A stretch of DNA of 64,000 nt from Aspidapion aeneum. Its lineage: Eukaryota; Arthropoda; Insecta; Coleoptera; Brentidae. A program made the position numbers and the translations under genes. The notes below the pieces were generated by a model. That model did not search any database. It was not told the origin of the DNA and saw only the letters and a list, made by a program, of their open reading frames with translations. Shown piece by piece: positions 34,441 through 45,513 of this stretch (the stretch's first letter is position 1; every line of letters starts with the position of its first letter). The stretch is from contig CAUYVT010000053.1 of NCBI GenBank assembly GCA_963576565.1, positions 62,001 to 126,000 on the forward strand, given 5' to 3'.

Positions 34441-35872
34441 GGTGCATAATAATGCAGATGCATTGTCCAGAAGACCTTGCCCTGAAGATTGTAAACATTG
34501 CAGGAGAATTGACCAGAAAGAAGGAATTACTTACGTGCGTCAAATAAAGTTAGAACCAGATGAAGAATGGATGTCGGCTTCGATTAGAACCACACAACTT
34601 GACGACAAAGATGTAGGACCTATCTTGCGATTGAAAGAAGAGAACAAGCCACGACCATCATGGCAAAATATCGCAAACCAAGGGATGATATTCAAATCAC
34701 TGTGGGCGCAATGGGATTCACTGATATTGGAAGAAAACATACTTAAACGTGCCTGGGAAAGTGCCGATAGCCTTACTGTGATTAATCAAGTAGTAGTTCC
34801 TAGGAGCATGGTAGACCATATAATGGCCGAATGCCATGGTGGAAAATCAGGCGCGCACCTAGGCATAAATAAAACTATGGATAAAATTCGAAACTGATTT
34901 TATTGGGTCAATTACTTTCAAGATGTGAAAAACTGGTGCCGCCGATGTTCGACTTGCGCAGCCAGCCAAGGTCCCAAAACAAGGTCCAGAAGTCAAATGA
35001 AACAATATAACGTAGGTCTGCCATTTGAACGCTATGCTATTGACGTGGCCGGACCATTTCCAGAAACTAAAAAGGGCAACAAATACATCCTTGTTGTCAT
35101 GGATTACTTTAGTAAATGGCCAGAAGTTTTTGCTTTGCCTAACCAAGAGGCCACTACAGTTGCAGAAGTTCTGGTAAATGATGTTTTCAGCAGATTTGGC
35201 ATTCCTTTGGAACTACATTCAGATCAAGGGAGGAACTTTGAATTTCCAGAATCTCTGTGACCTTTTAGGAATACATAAAACACTGCTTTACATCCGTAGT
35301 CAGATGGTATGGTTGAAAGATTTAACAAAACAATAGAAGAACATCTTTGCAAAGTTGTTGATGAGCACCAAACAGATTGGGACCAATATATTCCATTGTT
35401 TTTGATGGCCTACAGAACCGCCGTACACAATACGACAGGAGCTACTCCATCTAGTATACTGTTTGGTAGAGAACTGCGTTTACCATGTGATATTATCTTT
35501 GGTTCACCTGAAGAAGAACGCTTAGAGGTTAATGATTATGTCGAACGTTTAAGGCAAAAGCTGCACGATATCCATGAGGTGGTTAGAGAGCGAATAGAAA
35601 TAGTTAGTGACCGGATGAAAGCGAGATATGACCTGAAAGCAAACTCTTCAGGGTTCAAAGAGAATGATCAAGTCTGGCTATACAATCCTCAACGCAAGAA
35701 AGGAAGATCACCTAAGTTGACACCACCATGGGAAGGACCTTATAAAGTTGTTAAGAGAATTAATGATGTAGTCTACCGAATCCAGAGAAGCCCGAAGTCC
35801 AAGATGAAAGTTGTTCATCTAGACAGACTAAAACCTTACCTGGGAAATGTTGATCGAGACGATCAAACCTGA
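34441..35872 (+). pseudogene. Gypsy-1 integrase
   Basis: The HHCC zinc-binding region shows HGGKSGAHLGINKT and WCRRCSTCAAS, split by a TGA at 34895. The catalytic core follows with AIDVAGPFP (first Asp), ELHSDQGRNFE (second Asp) and MVERFNKTIEEHL (Glu). Between the last two there are stops at 35258, 35276 and 35297 and a small loss. The C-terminal domain holds PPWEGPYKVVKR, the GPY/F module, and ends at TGA 35870. All of these pieces stay in one frame, so the decay is mainly by point mutation. Confidence 0.88.
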
Positions 35873-35884
35873 GGAGTAGGATAG

Positions 35885-36299
35885 TGTTACAAATTTAAGT
35901 TATTTAAATTTTATAATTGGAATTTATTTAGGTTTAGTGTAGTATTAGGTTGATTTATCTTAAGGTTGTATTCTTAGTCTAGGTTTTAGTTGCGTTATCT
36001 GTGACTTGCGGTCGCATTAATACGAGAACTTTCCTGACGTCGACGGCTGCCGGAAAGTTCGAGAGAGATGGACGACCCTATATATAGGACCGGGGTCGCG
36101 CACCAGGCAGTCAGTCACAGATAACGTACTGTAGTGGTCGTGAGATATTAACACGAAACTAATAGACCGATTATAGTAGTGAATTATCAGCAAGTTATTA
36201 GTAAGTTTAAGTGCGTGTTTTTGTACATAATTGTCGAAATAAATTGACATATCATTTTTGACGTTTGCGAGTTTTAATTGTTGTGGAGAACCCGTAATA
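35885..36299 (+). repeat. Gypsy-1 3' LTR
   Basis: 415 bp, same length as the 5' LTR with about 11 substitutions. The terminal GTAACA has become GTAATA. It is preceded by the polypurine tract GAGGAGTAGGA. Confidence 0.9.
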
Positions 36300-36303
36300 A
36301 TAT

Positions 36304-36680
36304 ATATTTTTTGGAGCATGTTATTTTAATAATTTTAAAGATTTTTTGCTCGGATACGTCGATTTTAATTTAAAAAGGGGCACATTCTTGTTTCTTTTCA
36401 ATTTCCAATATTTTGTATTTTTTAACTACAACGAGGGGTATTTTTTACCTTGTTTCAAAGGGCCTTTAATCCATTCAGCGATTTGTTTTTTTTTTAAGTT
36501 AATAAGCTTTCAAAATAAAAAAATAAATTTTAATCAAGCTGTGACAATTTTAATGGTAACACTCTTGAAATAGGTATTTACGATTATATTTACATCACTA
36601 GACCGAAAACGTAAATTTTAAATATAAATTTTTTAAACCGAGATAAGTTAGTATTGACCTAAAAGCTAAGGTAAGCCAAT
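36304..36680. other. unassigned AT-rich stretch
   Basis: The 75-residue frame (36346-36573) is phenylalanine-rich with no domain. Nothing else is seen. Confidence 0.4.
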
Positions 36681-36683
36681 AGT

Positions 36684-36898
36684 CAATAGACAAGTTTGTT
36701 TTTTCTTTTTTAGTCGTTATTTTCCCACAGTCTGTTGTTGCTTAACAAAAGGCCACCGGTTTTGAGAAATCTCTCATCTTCAGAGACTTTGTCGAAGGTC
36801 TAGCCTAAACTTGAGGGATTTCTCGAAACCAGTCGCCATTTGTTAAACAACTTGTGGGAAAATGAAGACTAAAAAAGAAAAATCAAACTTGTCTATTG
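36684..36898. mobile_element. 215-bp foldback MITE
   Basis: CAATAGACAAGTTTG at the left and its exact reverse complement at the right end open imperfect inverted arms of about 95 bp. These contain CCCACA, AACAAA and GAGAAATC blocks. Non-coding. Confidence 0.7.
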
Positions 36899-37015
36899 TA
36901 ATGCATCTCACATTATGGATACTTTTTAACATTTAAGCCAAGAGTTCACGTTATAATTGGAATTTTCCATTTTAGGCTTATTTTTAATATAAAAGAATTT
37001 ATATATTTTACGTAT

Positions 37016-37245
37016 TAGCTTACACTATCATATAATTATACCTAGTCTATTATGTGAGCTGTTATGGTGATCCCTTCAAAAATATGAAGAAAAAAAAAAG
37101 TTGCTCTAATTTCAAATTTTTTTATATATCTTTGCTTTTCAGATGATTTTGAAACTTTTTTGTCGCGCAGTCTGTCTGTATGTCTGTCTGTCTCTCTGTA
37201 TGTCTGCCTGTATGTTAATGTTAATTGGCAGAGTATCTTGTTTTA
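37016..37245 (+). repeat. family A repeat, partial copy
   Basis: A palindrome AGCTTACACTATC...TATGTGAGCT is followed by the GGTGATCC...GTTGCTC core and a short, interrupted GTCT tract, as in module A at 168-480. It ends at TTGGCAGAGTAT. Confidence 0.8.
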
Positions 37246-37464
37246 TAATTTAGGCACAATTTTTTTGTAAGTAGTAAAAAGCATACACTAAATTTCTGCT
37301 TAAATCATGGGTAAATAAGGCATACAACCACTAAAACAGCGCAAACAATGATTATTTCAATTTTTTTTTACCGACGTAGTATACCACCAATGATTAAACA
37401 AATAGATATGCAATCCACCAAACCTAATAACAGCAGCGGACAGATGGCTCTGCCGTATATTCAT

Positions 37465-37810
37465 TTGATACCGGAAAGTTTTCCAGATTCTTTTGGTAAA
37501 ATTACACTATCCGTACAAAAAATTGTACGGAAAGTGTTTGTTTTCCGGTTGGTTAAAAAAAATATATTCCGGTCTCTTCGTTCTTACCGGCCTCTGTTAA
37601 AACCGGACAGTTTTCTAAAAGACTTGTTGTACGGCAACCTCTTGTTTTTTGTTAGTTTAGAAAAAAAATGATTTTTCGGTCTCTTGGTTCCTACCGGCCC
37701 CCGTTGAGGCCCGAAAGTTTTCTAAAAGAAACTGCCTGTAAAGTGACATTTTCCGTATAAAAAGTTGTACCTGCAACAAGTGCTTGTTTTCCGGTCGGTT
37801 TAAAAATCTA
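37465..37810. repeat. degenerate nested direct repeats
   Basis: TCCGGTCTCTTCGTTC...CCGGACAGTTTTCTAAAAG at about 37568 recurs at 37676. The block TTTTCCGTA..AAAAGTTGTA...GTTTTCCGGTCGGTT at about 37750 echoes 37500-37560. The 107-residue frame across it is an artefact. Confidence 0.55.
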
Positions 37811-38079
37811 ATATAAAATTAAGTCGTTGTAATGGTAATCGGAAGCTCATTCAAACACATTTGCAATAAACAAATCCATAGTGGATTCTCATCAACAGGA
37901 ATTTTTTAGGTTGGTGAAATAGGTTTGCCGATAACTGCAGTGTTGCCAGGTCAAATTTTACACCATCCCCAGAATTAATTTCAAAAATCCTTAGAAAATC
38001 CCTATACCTACATTAATTCGTATACCGCAAGCGCCAAGCATTGCACCCTGCATTTGCAAGACAAAATCATCGTTTAGAA

Positions 38080-38560
38080 AAATTTAATTTTCAAACAAGT
38101 TTTCGTGGAAATGTGGGTAAAAATAAGGGTTTTTGTTTCTCTTGTATTTTTCCGTGGTCACGTGATGGATTCTCTCTTTCAATCGATATTTTCATCGATC
38201 GATGATATAGCAGTTTTACTCGCATGCTGTTATTTTAGTTTCTCTCGTAGTTCGGTGGCTGGCACTTCTTGCAGAGTACATGATTCTGCGTTCTGAAGAG
38301 TCTCGAACGAACGTGTTAACTGTCACTACTTATTAGGTGTTCATTAGATCTTGGACCCCTGTGAGATTAAGCCTGCGAGATACTCATGTAAAAATACGAG
38401 AGAAACAAAAAAGCTTTATTTTTTTTACGGTTATGCGCACTCGCAAGAAGATCCTTACCACGCTCGAGAAGCGGCAAACCCGCTTAGCTACGAAAACTTT
38501 TTTCATTTTTAATTTACGGGTACTAAATTTTACGTATTTTTTTTTTGCCATTAAAAATGC
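38080..38560 (+). repeat. hammerhead-repeat copy 3, ribozyme degenerate
   Basis: This aligns with the unique interior and the right part of the 512-bp unit at 13677-14435 (GCATTCGATC.TTTCATTGATCGA-like block, TTTCTCTCGTA, CGGTGGCTGGC, TTATTAGGTGT.CATTAGATC). At 38293 the core CTGAAGA is present and GTC survives, but stem II and GAAA are broken. This gives an independent, older insertion of the same family. Confidence 0.7.
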
Positions 38561-40090
38561 AAATAATATTCATTAGTTTAAAAATACAATACAAAAATAC
38601 AATAAAATATTTTGTGGCAAATTATTATAGGTAGTTTGTTTTCTGTGTATACATTGTATTGTTACTTTGCTAATTAAGACTTGATTAATATTAAAGCTAA
38701 AATATTCTTGATTTTTATTAGTGTTTTGGTATGTCGAATGCCAGACAAAGTTTCTATTGAAAGCTTGTTTCTTATTTTTGATTTGTTTAAGTTAATGGTT
38801 GAAAAATTGTTTCAACGGTGGCATTTAAATGTGGCAAACTCACCATATCAAATATACACGGTAAAAAATGTTGTCTACAATGAAAACACGTCTTTTTCTT
38901 AAATAAATTGATTTACCTTAAAACAGTTTGTTTTGAGTTAAAATATTTATTTTTAGTTCAACGCAGTTATCTTGAAATTAGACTTTATGTTTTCTTCCTT
39001 AATTGTTTTGTTTCATATAAGTAATATTTTGCTTCCAGAGAAAACGGTGTCTTAGATTAAAAACAATTTCTGTTTCACATTAAAATATAGAGGCAAGACA
39101 TTTTTGTGCTAAATCAAGAAAATATTCTCTTTGTGAATAGAAAAGCACAAACTATTTTACTTCAAAGCAATTTGCTTTGATCCAAGACAATTTTTTCTAC
39201 CATGTAAAATTACAAAGTGTGGGCAACATATAAAATTTATCATCATATTTCATTTTTGACATTTTTGTCCAAAATTCTTAAACATTAAGATTGTTTAATT
39301 CATTTCATTTCTCAGAATTCATTAAAGTAATATAAAACATATTTGGTACCAATTAAATCATTTTTGTTAAATTTTCCCTAGATTTTGCAACAAAATCCCT
39401 TTATCCCTGCCGTACATCCAAAATCGCTAGATTCGGAATAAATTTATATGCACATTTATCGGAGCCAAATATTAACTAAAGGTGCTTTGATTCATGACTA
39501 CAGTCGTCATGCCTCCTCAAAGCGATCTCACTGTGATTAACCACTCCACAAATCAACTTCCGTTTGGCTTAAGGCAGGCGCGCGTTTAATCAAAGGAGCC
39601 TCTAATCTAATAATAATGGTATTTATTAATCACAGATTTTGTAAAAAATAGGTTTGGAATTATCTCATAAAAAACTTTGGATTTATCTTGATTTACTTAG
39701 CTTTAGAAAAGTTACAATAATCAGTAGTTAAATACAAAAGTAGTACTACTTAATAACTTTTTCCGTAAATTTAGTTAAGCTCGAACTAGTTTTTTCTCCT
39801 ATAGACCAGGCAAAAATTTAGCATTTCCAAACAGTCGTACCTCGTTACCAAATGTGTACATATACACAGTGCCCTTCCACGGTTCCAACAACCTACTTAA
39901 ATTTTTTGTTAACTTTTCTGTGGCACAGAGGCGATTTACTGATATACGATATTCGTAAAAACATGACTTTCTTGTTTATTATATTTCTTCACAACCAGAA
40001 CCACCCTGTATTGCCTACATTTATTAAAAGCTGTTAAGCTTTATAATAAAATAATGTATTACATTATTACAATTTTTTTTTGAAATTTTT
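38560..40090. other. unassigned stretch
   Basis: AT-rich, with two unassigned plus frames (38681-38902 and 39852-40037). No repeat could be identified. Confidence 0.4.
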
Positions 40091-40100
40091 GCGACTTTTA

Positions 40101-40523
40101 CCTTCCTAGCCCGCACAGCAATGGCTAGAAAAGGTATTGTTTTCAACAAAATTTTTTTTTTGAGATAACGCCGAAAATGTGTTATTTGGATGTATTTTGA
40201 ACTATCCTGGCAATATTGTCGTGACGTCTGTCTGTGTGTGTGTGTATTTTTTCTGTCCGTAACACGATAGCTCCTAAACCGCTTAACCGATTTTCACAAA
40301 ATTCTTAGGAAAAATAGTGTTCGACACTCTAACGAGCTGATTAGATTTTGGTTAAAATCCATTAATGCTAATGACAGATTTTTGACAATTAAAAACTTTA
40401 CAAAATGTTAACTTTTTAACGGAGCATCGCATCAATATGAGGTTTTTGGATATAGTAGTGAGATATTTACAAAAAACTGTTTTCAGGGCTGATTATCAAA
40501 GCTTCACTTGAAGTGTGCTAATA
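40101..40523 (+). repeat. family B repeat, copy 4, left part (split)
   Basis: Starts CCTTCCTAGCCCGCACAGC and runs to GTGTGCTAATA. The missing end (ATAGGCTAGCTAGGAAGG) is found 21.8 kb away at 62354, so a single copy was split by the family C insertion. Confidence 0.85.
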
Positions 40524-41364
40524 TAATAGAGTTTAAAAGCGCGTAAAAGGCTTCTAGAACCGATTTTCGTGTGCACTTCATTGCTAAAATTATAAGAGAG
40601 TTTCGTACTATCGAGAGTTGCGAATGGTCATTGCCACTTGGGCTTAAGTTTCCATTTCAAAGATCTCTTCAAATAGCACAATTACCCCTATAGTTTGACG
40701 TCACAGGGTTCATATCAAATTTTCCTTAGCGGTATCCTACAGAAAACTTGAAATGAAGAACCTCGGGCGCCACTCTAAGAAATAAAGGAGCTTAGAGTCT
40801 CCTGTGCCTCTCGGGAAGCTTTTAGACAGTGGAGAAATCCAGGCAAAAATAAATAAATAAAATAATTAAAATAAAAATAAAAATACTATAATTGAAGTCA
40901 AAAATATAATTTTTATTATTTTTCAACGGAACATTATTTTTCACTTCATATCTTTTAATAAAGCCTAATTAACAAAAATGATTTACCAAAACTAAATTCA
41001 TCAGCTTACAAATCAAATTAAAAAAAAACAATGATATTCTAAAAAGAATGTAACGAGAAAATTTTAACTTTAATTTAGCACAGGCAATGATGCGTAAATA
41101 TATATTAGGTTAAAACGGAAAGCGGTGAGATTAGTTTATGAAAAAGCGAGAACTGACATGTAGCATAAATCAATGCACAAAGCGCAGAAAAAAAAACCCT
41201 AAGCCAGAAAGCATAGCACCAGTATTTAGCGGAAGTGGAAAACTGTTGCTCTAGTTTAAATATATACGAAAAGGTTAAACCAATTTAAGACAGTCGGAAA
41301 CTAAAATATAAACAGCATTATTTTAGTTACTTTGGATTAGCAAAATAGTAAAATACAGACTTTG

Positions 41365-42780
41365 GTAAAACGTCGTTTTTAACAGCTAAGTTGCCAAAGT
41401 CAAAGCTGGTAAAAGCAATTTAAATTATTATTGTTATAAAGCTAAGTTGCCGAAGCCAAAGCGGGAAACAATAAATTTTAATTTACAGTTAATAAATTAA
41501 AATAAATCAAACAATTTAACTAACAAATTCCGAACAGGTAAAATGAATCGTGAATACAAGAAATCCCATCCCTTTTTTACGTTTGTCTGTTTGATTCATT
41601 TTGTTTTATGAATTCTTTTAAAACAGTGATTTATTCAAAAGCACTATTTTTAGAAGCCAAGTTGCCGGAGCCAAAGCTGGTAAAAACAGTGTGCATTATT
41701 GTTGTTATAAAGCTAAGTTACAGAAGCCAAAGCGGGAAACAACAAATTTTAATTAACAGTTAATAAATTAAAATAAATCAAACAATTTAACTAACAAACT
41801 CAGAACAGGTAAAATAAATCGTGAATACAAGAAGTCCCCTTTTTTTACGTTTGTCTGTTGGATTCATTTGGTTTTATGAATTTTTTAAAACAGTGATTTA
41901 TTCAAAAGGACTATTTTTAGAAGCCAAGTTGCCGGAGCCAAAGCTGGTAAAAACAGTGTGCATTATTGTTGTTATAAAGCTAAGTTACAGAAGCCAAAGC
42001 GGGAAACAACAAATTTTAATTAACAGTTAATAAATTAAAATAAATCAAACAATTTAACTAACAAATTCAGAACAGGTAAAATGAATCGTAAATACAAGAA
42101 ATCCCTTTTTTACGTTTGTCTGTTTGATTCATTTTGTTTTATGAATTCTGTTAAAACCGTGATTTATTCAAAAGGACTATTTTTAGAAGCCAAGTTGCCG
42201 GAGCCAAAGCTGGTAAAAACAGTGTGCATTATTGTTGTTATAAAGGTAAGTTGCAGAAGTCAAAGCGGGAAACAACCAATTTTAATTAACAGTTAATAAA
42301 TTAAAATAAATCAAACAATTTAACTAACAAATTCAGAACAGGTAAAATGAATCGTAAATACAAGAAATCCCTTTTTTTTACGTTTGTCTGTGTGATTCAT
42401 TTTGTTTTATGAATTTTTTTAAAACAGTGAATTATTCAAAAGGACTATTTTTAGAAGCCAAGTTGCCGGAGCCAAAGCTGGTAAAAACAGTGTGCATTAT
42501 TGTTGTTATAAAGCTAAGTTACAGAAGCCAAAGCGGGAAACAACAAATTTTAATTAACAGTTAATAAATTAAAATAAATCAAACAATTTAACTAACAAAT
42601 TCAGAACAGGTAAAATGAATCGTAAATACAAGAAATCCCTTTTTTTTACGTTTGTCTGTTGGATTCATTTTGTTTTATGAATTTTTTAAAACAGTGATTT
42701 ATTTAAAAGCACTATTTTTAGAAGCCAAGTTGCCGGAGCCAAAGCTAATAAAAACAGTGTGCATTATTGTTGTTATAAAA
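41365..42780 (-). repeat. 266-bp tandem array in the 3' LTR (five full units)
   Basis: Units are spaced about 266-271 bp apart, each opening with ACAGGTAAAATGAATCG and containing TTTACGTTTGTCTGT, TTAGAAGCCAAGTTGCCGG and GTGTGCATTATTGTTG. Partial units lie at both edges. The ~70-residue frames that start at each MNRKYKK are repeat translations, not genes. Confidence 0.92.
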
Positions 42781-42871
42781 TTAATTTATCATTTTGAAAA
42801 GCAGTAAATTAAATAAAGCAACTAGAGCAATAGTTCTTAAAATAAAATAAAAAAATATAATACGGACTGGT

Positions 42872-42880
42872 GCTTACCTG
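42872..42880 (-). promoter_or_regulatory. possible splice donor in LTR
   Basis: On the minus strand this reads CAG|GTAAGC, immediately upstream of the tandem array. It is conserved in the other LTR at 53759-53767. A donor here could splice the array out of the element RNA. Inferred only. Confidence 0.3.
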
Positions 42881-43164
42881 GTGATTTCGGATTCACACAC
42901 CGGAAAATAAAACTTTGGAAAACTTCTGAAAACTATCGGCGACGAACAGGTGAAAAAGGGGCCTCCGAAAATCCTGTACCTCCTTTTATATTAAATTAAA
43001 AATTGGCGCAAAAAATGCAAGATAAGAAAATAATTTACCTTATATGGTATAAAATTTATTCTCGAGCCATTTATAGTAATAAAATAAACAAAGGTTTTAT
43101 CAAGAATAAAAAAACTATTCATATATGGTATCGCATTTGTGCATGAACTTCCTTAAATAATTCA

Positions 43165-43332
43165 CCATATATGGTATTAAAATTATTATATATCCATTTA
43201 TAGTAATAAAATATTCAAAGGTTTTACCACTACTTAGCTGATTACCAAATTAGGAAATCAAGTAATACTTATATGGATCGCCATAACTGGTGTTAGCGCT
43301 GAATTAAATATACACGGGTTGACCATATATGG
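43165..43332. promoter_or_regulatory. two CArG-type boxes in LTR
   Basis: CCATATATGG, a perfect CC(A/T)6GG box, occurs at 43165-43174 and 43323-43332, and equivalently at 54060-54069 and 54218-54227. It lies in the U3-like half of the LTR, where SRF/MADS-type binding is conceivable. Confidence 0.35.
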
Positions 43333-43584
43333 AAGTTAATACCTAGACGTATTCATCATATATGTATTTATAAAGATAAATGACCTAAAGCGACAATCGA
43401 ACCATTTATAGACTGTTGATAGATTTGCCTAATATGGGCATTTAAGACAATTACTAAATAGGGGAGACTCGGGTCAATCAGCTAAGTAGGTATTTGTCCC
43501 ATTTCTTAAAATTTACTTACAAAATAAAGAAAAAATTTGCCTGAACTAACGTAATATAATAAAAAAAATAGTAACTTCGTTACA

Positions 43585-43600
43585 TTTCCCCCTTACTTCG
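43585..43600 (-). other. Gypsy-2 polypurine tract
   Basis: On the minus strand AAGTAAGGGGGAAA abuts the TG of the 3' LTR, as required for plus-strand priming. Confidence 0.7.
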
Positions 43601-43656
43601 GAAAAATGCAGTAAGGTTCACCTTATTTTCATTTTTATATAAAAAAAAAATTCCAT

Positions 43657-44347
43657 CTAAAAGTAATCAGGAAAAAAAAAATAATTTTCTAGTTCTATAA
43701 CCACTTTGTCAAACCTGCAGTACCTCCTGGTTAGCGGCTTGTCTGGTAAAAAAACGGAACGGTTATGCTCGGTGTTGCTTATAACAAGCTTCTGGACATC
43801 CGCAAGACGTGCAGGGGGAATATTCGTGTACACAACACTGAATATTTTTATCGGACGTTGCTTTAATATTTGGTAGATCGCATTGGATCCCAATGGATGC
43901 TACAGAATCGACAGTCGGTACTATAGATGTCGCTTGATGATATCGGAAATACGTCGGTGGAAGGGATCTACTAGACGTAGACGGAGACGAAACGGAAGTA
44001 GGTGGAGTTAATTTTGGAGAATAATAAGAAGTTGCAGAAGAATTCGAAGCGACCCTTCTACATTGTCAATCCTTGGACAAAACATTAAGTTTGCCGCAAC
44101 CTGAACAAAATGTAATCGGTTTGCCGGTACAACGGTCTCTTTGATGTCCTACGTTTCCGCATCTCCAGCACAAATCAGGACAAATTTTTATAAATTTCAC
44201 GGGGCGGATCACCATAGATGGCACAATGATTCGATTAACGGAAGCGGGAGCGGTTGTGTTCGGTTTGTAGATTACCGTCTCCTCGGACGGTGCATCGGAA
44301 AACTCGTCTGAGTCTGAACATGTCAAGTCTAGAACTTCGGTATCCAT
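43657..44347 (-). pseudogene. Gypsy-2 accessory ORF Z with Gag-like zinc knuckles
   Basis: From ATG 44347 (MDTEVLDLTCSDSDEFSD, acidic) it runs through a basic segment to CWRCGNVGHQRDRC and CSGCGKLNVLSKD, where a TGA at 44066 replaces the expected last Cys. In the same frame after the stop the sequence continues QCRR and a Ser/Thr/Pro-rich linker. A shifted frame (43657-43893) then encodes IKIFSVVYTNIPPARLADVQ and DKPLTRRYCRFDKVV, which looks like a real folded end. The knuckle pair resembles the end of Gag in the same element, including a second knuckle without His. Likely an RNA/DNA-binding accessory protein; function unknown. Confidence 0.6.
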
Positions 44348-44543
44348 GATGCTGTAAACAATATAAGTACTATTTAGCAGGTGTTGAAAATAGTCAACCA
44401 GTGCTATACTTGATGGGCATAAGAGAATTAGATGGATATTAAGCATGATATCTTTCGATCTGCGGTATCAGTCGATAATTTTTTTTTTAAATATTTAAAG
44501 AAATTTCGAAAAGTTGATTTGGTTAGCTGTTTTAGTTGTTTTA

Positions 44544-45050
44544 TTAATTTTTCTGGATATTTATGAAGATTTTTCGGCCATCTGCAGCGGTAAACAATCT
44601 TCTAAATCTCCCCTTTCTACATATTGGACGGTAGTTCTTGAGTTTCGTTTTGAACTCGTTCGTCCAGTCTTGCTTGGGAACCGAGAGTGCAATCTCTGCG
44701 ATTTGTTGCTCTTCATTCGGGACTAATGTCTCAGAGTTTAAAGCGGGAACTTCTAAATACGGTTCAAAAAACTCTGCTACCGATGACGGACCAGCTGACT
44801 CCTGTGACTGATTGTCGTCAACGGTCGATAAAGAAGCGGATGCCTCTGCAGCAGATTCAACTTGCGGTTTGGGTGTAGCCTGTGCGCCTTGCATCGGCGG
44901 AGGAGTTTGTAACCCTTCTCGGTTTTCTCTTTCAATTGCGGCGGTGATTTTCGTTAAAAGGTCATCTATCCCATCAATAAAAACCGGGGAGACGGGACGA
45001 TCTTCAGGGTCTTCTCTAATATCTGGGGTAGGGGTAGGTCTTTTTATCAC
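44544..45050 (-). CDS. Gypsy-2 accessory ORF M, 168 aa, unknown
   Basis: An intact frame lying between integrase and ORF Z. The N-terminus is proline/aspartate-rich (PTPDIREDPEDRPVSPVF), followed by an amphipathic stretch (LLTKITAAIERENREG), then an Ala/Ser/Gln-rich middle. The basic C-terminus includes DWTNEFKTKLKNYRP and RFRRLFTAADGRKIF. No signal peptide or membrane segment is seen, so it does not look like an envelope. I do not recognise a family. Confidence 0.6.
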   Translation of the reverse strand: MIKRPTPTPDIREDPEDRPVSPVFIDGIDDLLTKITAAIERENREGLQTPPPMQGAQATPKPQVESAAEASASLSTVDDNQSQESAGPSSVAEFFEPYLEVPALNSETLVPNEEQQIAEIALSVPKQDWTNEFKTKLKNYRPICRKGRFRRLFTAADGRKIFINIQKN

Positions 45051-45201
45051 ATCTACAGGTATATTGGAAATGATGTTAATTAATAATGTTAAACTTTATT
45101 GCTGTTGGATGCTACTGCTGTACCTACTTCTGATGATACCGCGTTGTTATTGGGATCTATACGTGCTTCTGAATCAACAGTAATTTTTATAGGGATAATT
45201 T

Positions 45202-45513
45202 TTATCGCCAAGTTGGTCCCCTTTTCCAATATAACATAATTTTATAATATAATATAATTTTCATGGTAACTGGATCGGGATAAAAGAGTTCACCCTTTTT
45301 AGGTTTGGAGGGTTTATCTCTGCCACTTGAAGAATTACCAGCTCCTGGATCTTTCTTGAGCTTACTATTGATCGCTTCTGCGGCTTGCTTAGCTAGAGCG
45401 GTCTTCTTCTTCTCCAATTCTTGCTTATTTTTGGCAGCTGTCTTCATGGAAATTGAGAATTGGCTGACCATGTCGGCGGGTATTTTGGAGACGGAGATTG
45501 ACTTTCTGGGCAT
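45202..45513 (-). CDS. Gypsy-2 accessory ORF K, 103 aa, lysine-rich
   Basis: Starts 46 bp after the pol stop. The first 60 residues are highly charged (KNKQELEKKKTALAKQ) and predict a coiled coil. A Gly/Ser/Lys/Pro stretch (SSSGRDKPSKPKKGELFYP) follows. The last 20 residues are Ile/Tyr-rich and may be read-through of a lost frame. Possible nucleic-acid or Gag partner; function unknown. Confidence 0.5.
   Translation of the reverse strand: MPRKSISVSKIPADMVSQFSISMKTAAKNKQELEKKKTALAKQAAEAINSKLKKDPGAGNSSSGRDKPSKPKKGELFYPDPVTMKIILYYKIMLYWKRGPTWR

Larger units (their letters stand above)
29956..36299 (+). mobile_element. Gypsy-1, Ty3/gypsy LTR retrotransposon (inactive)
   Basis: The element is 6344 bp, with 415-bp LTRs at both ends, a tRNA-type primer binding site, gag, protease, RT, RNase H and integrase in that order on the plus strand, and a purine-rich tract (GAGGAGTAGGA) before the 3' LTR. 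It is flanked by ATAT at 29952-29955 and 36300-36303, a 4-bp duplication typical of gypsy integrases. I count about 11 differences between the LTRs (about 2.6 percent). The order PR-RT-RH-IN and the GPY-type integrase tail place it in Ty3/gypsy. There is no envelope frame. At least eight stops, three or more frameshifts and one pol deletion make it non-functional. Confidence 0.92.
40591..43584 (-). repeat. Gypsy-2 3' LTR, about 2.99 kb
   Basis: On the minus strand it starts TGTAACGAAG next to a purine tract and ends at the AAAT duplication. It shares its whole length except the outermost 41 bp with 50986-54475. It contains five full 266-bp tandem units versus seven in the other LTR. Confidence 0.85.

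Noticed and set aside
42081..42296. Repeated 70-residue frames beginning MNRKYKKSL
   Set aside because: They recur once per tandem unit and run opposite to the element's coding strand; frame retention follows from unit similarity.
41365..42780. CRISPR-like repetition
   Set aside because: The repeats are 266 bp and contiguous with no short unique spacers, and lie inside a eukaryotic LTR.
44544..45050. Accessory ORF as a retroviral envelope
   Set aside because: It has no signal peptide, transmembrane segment or fusion-type motif.
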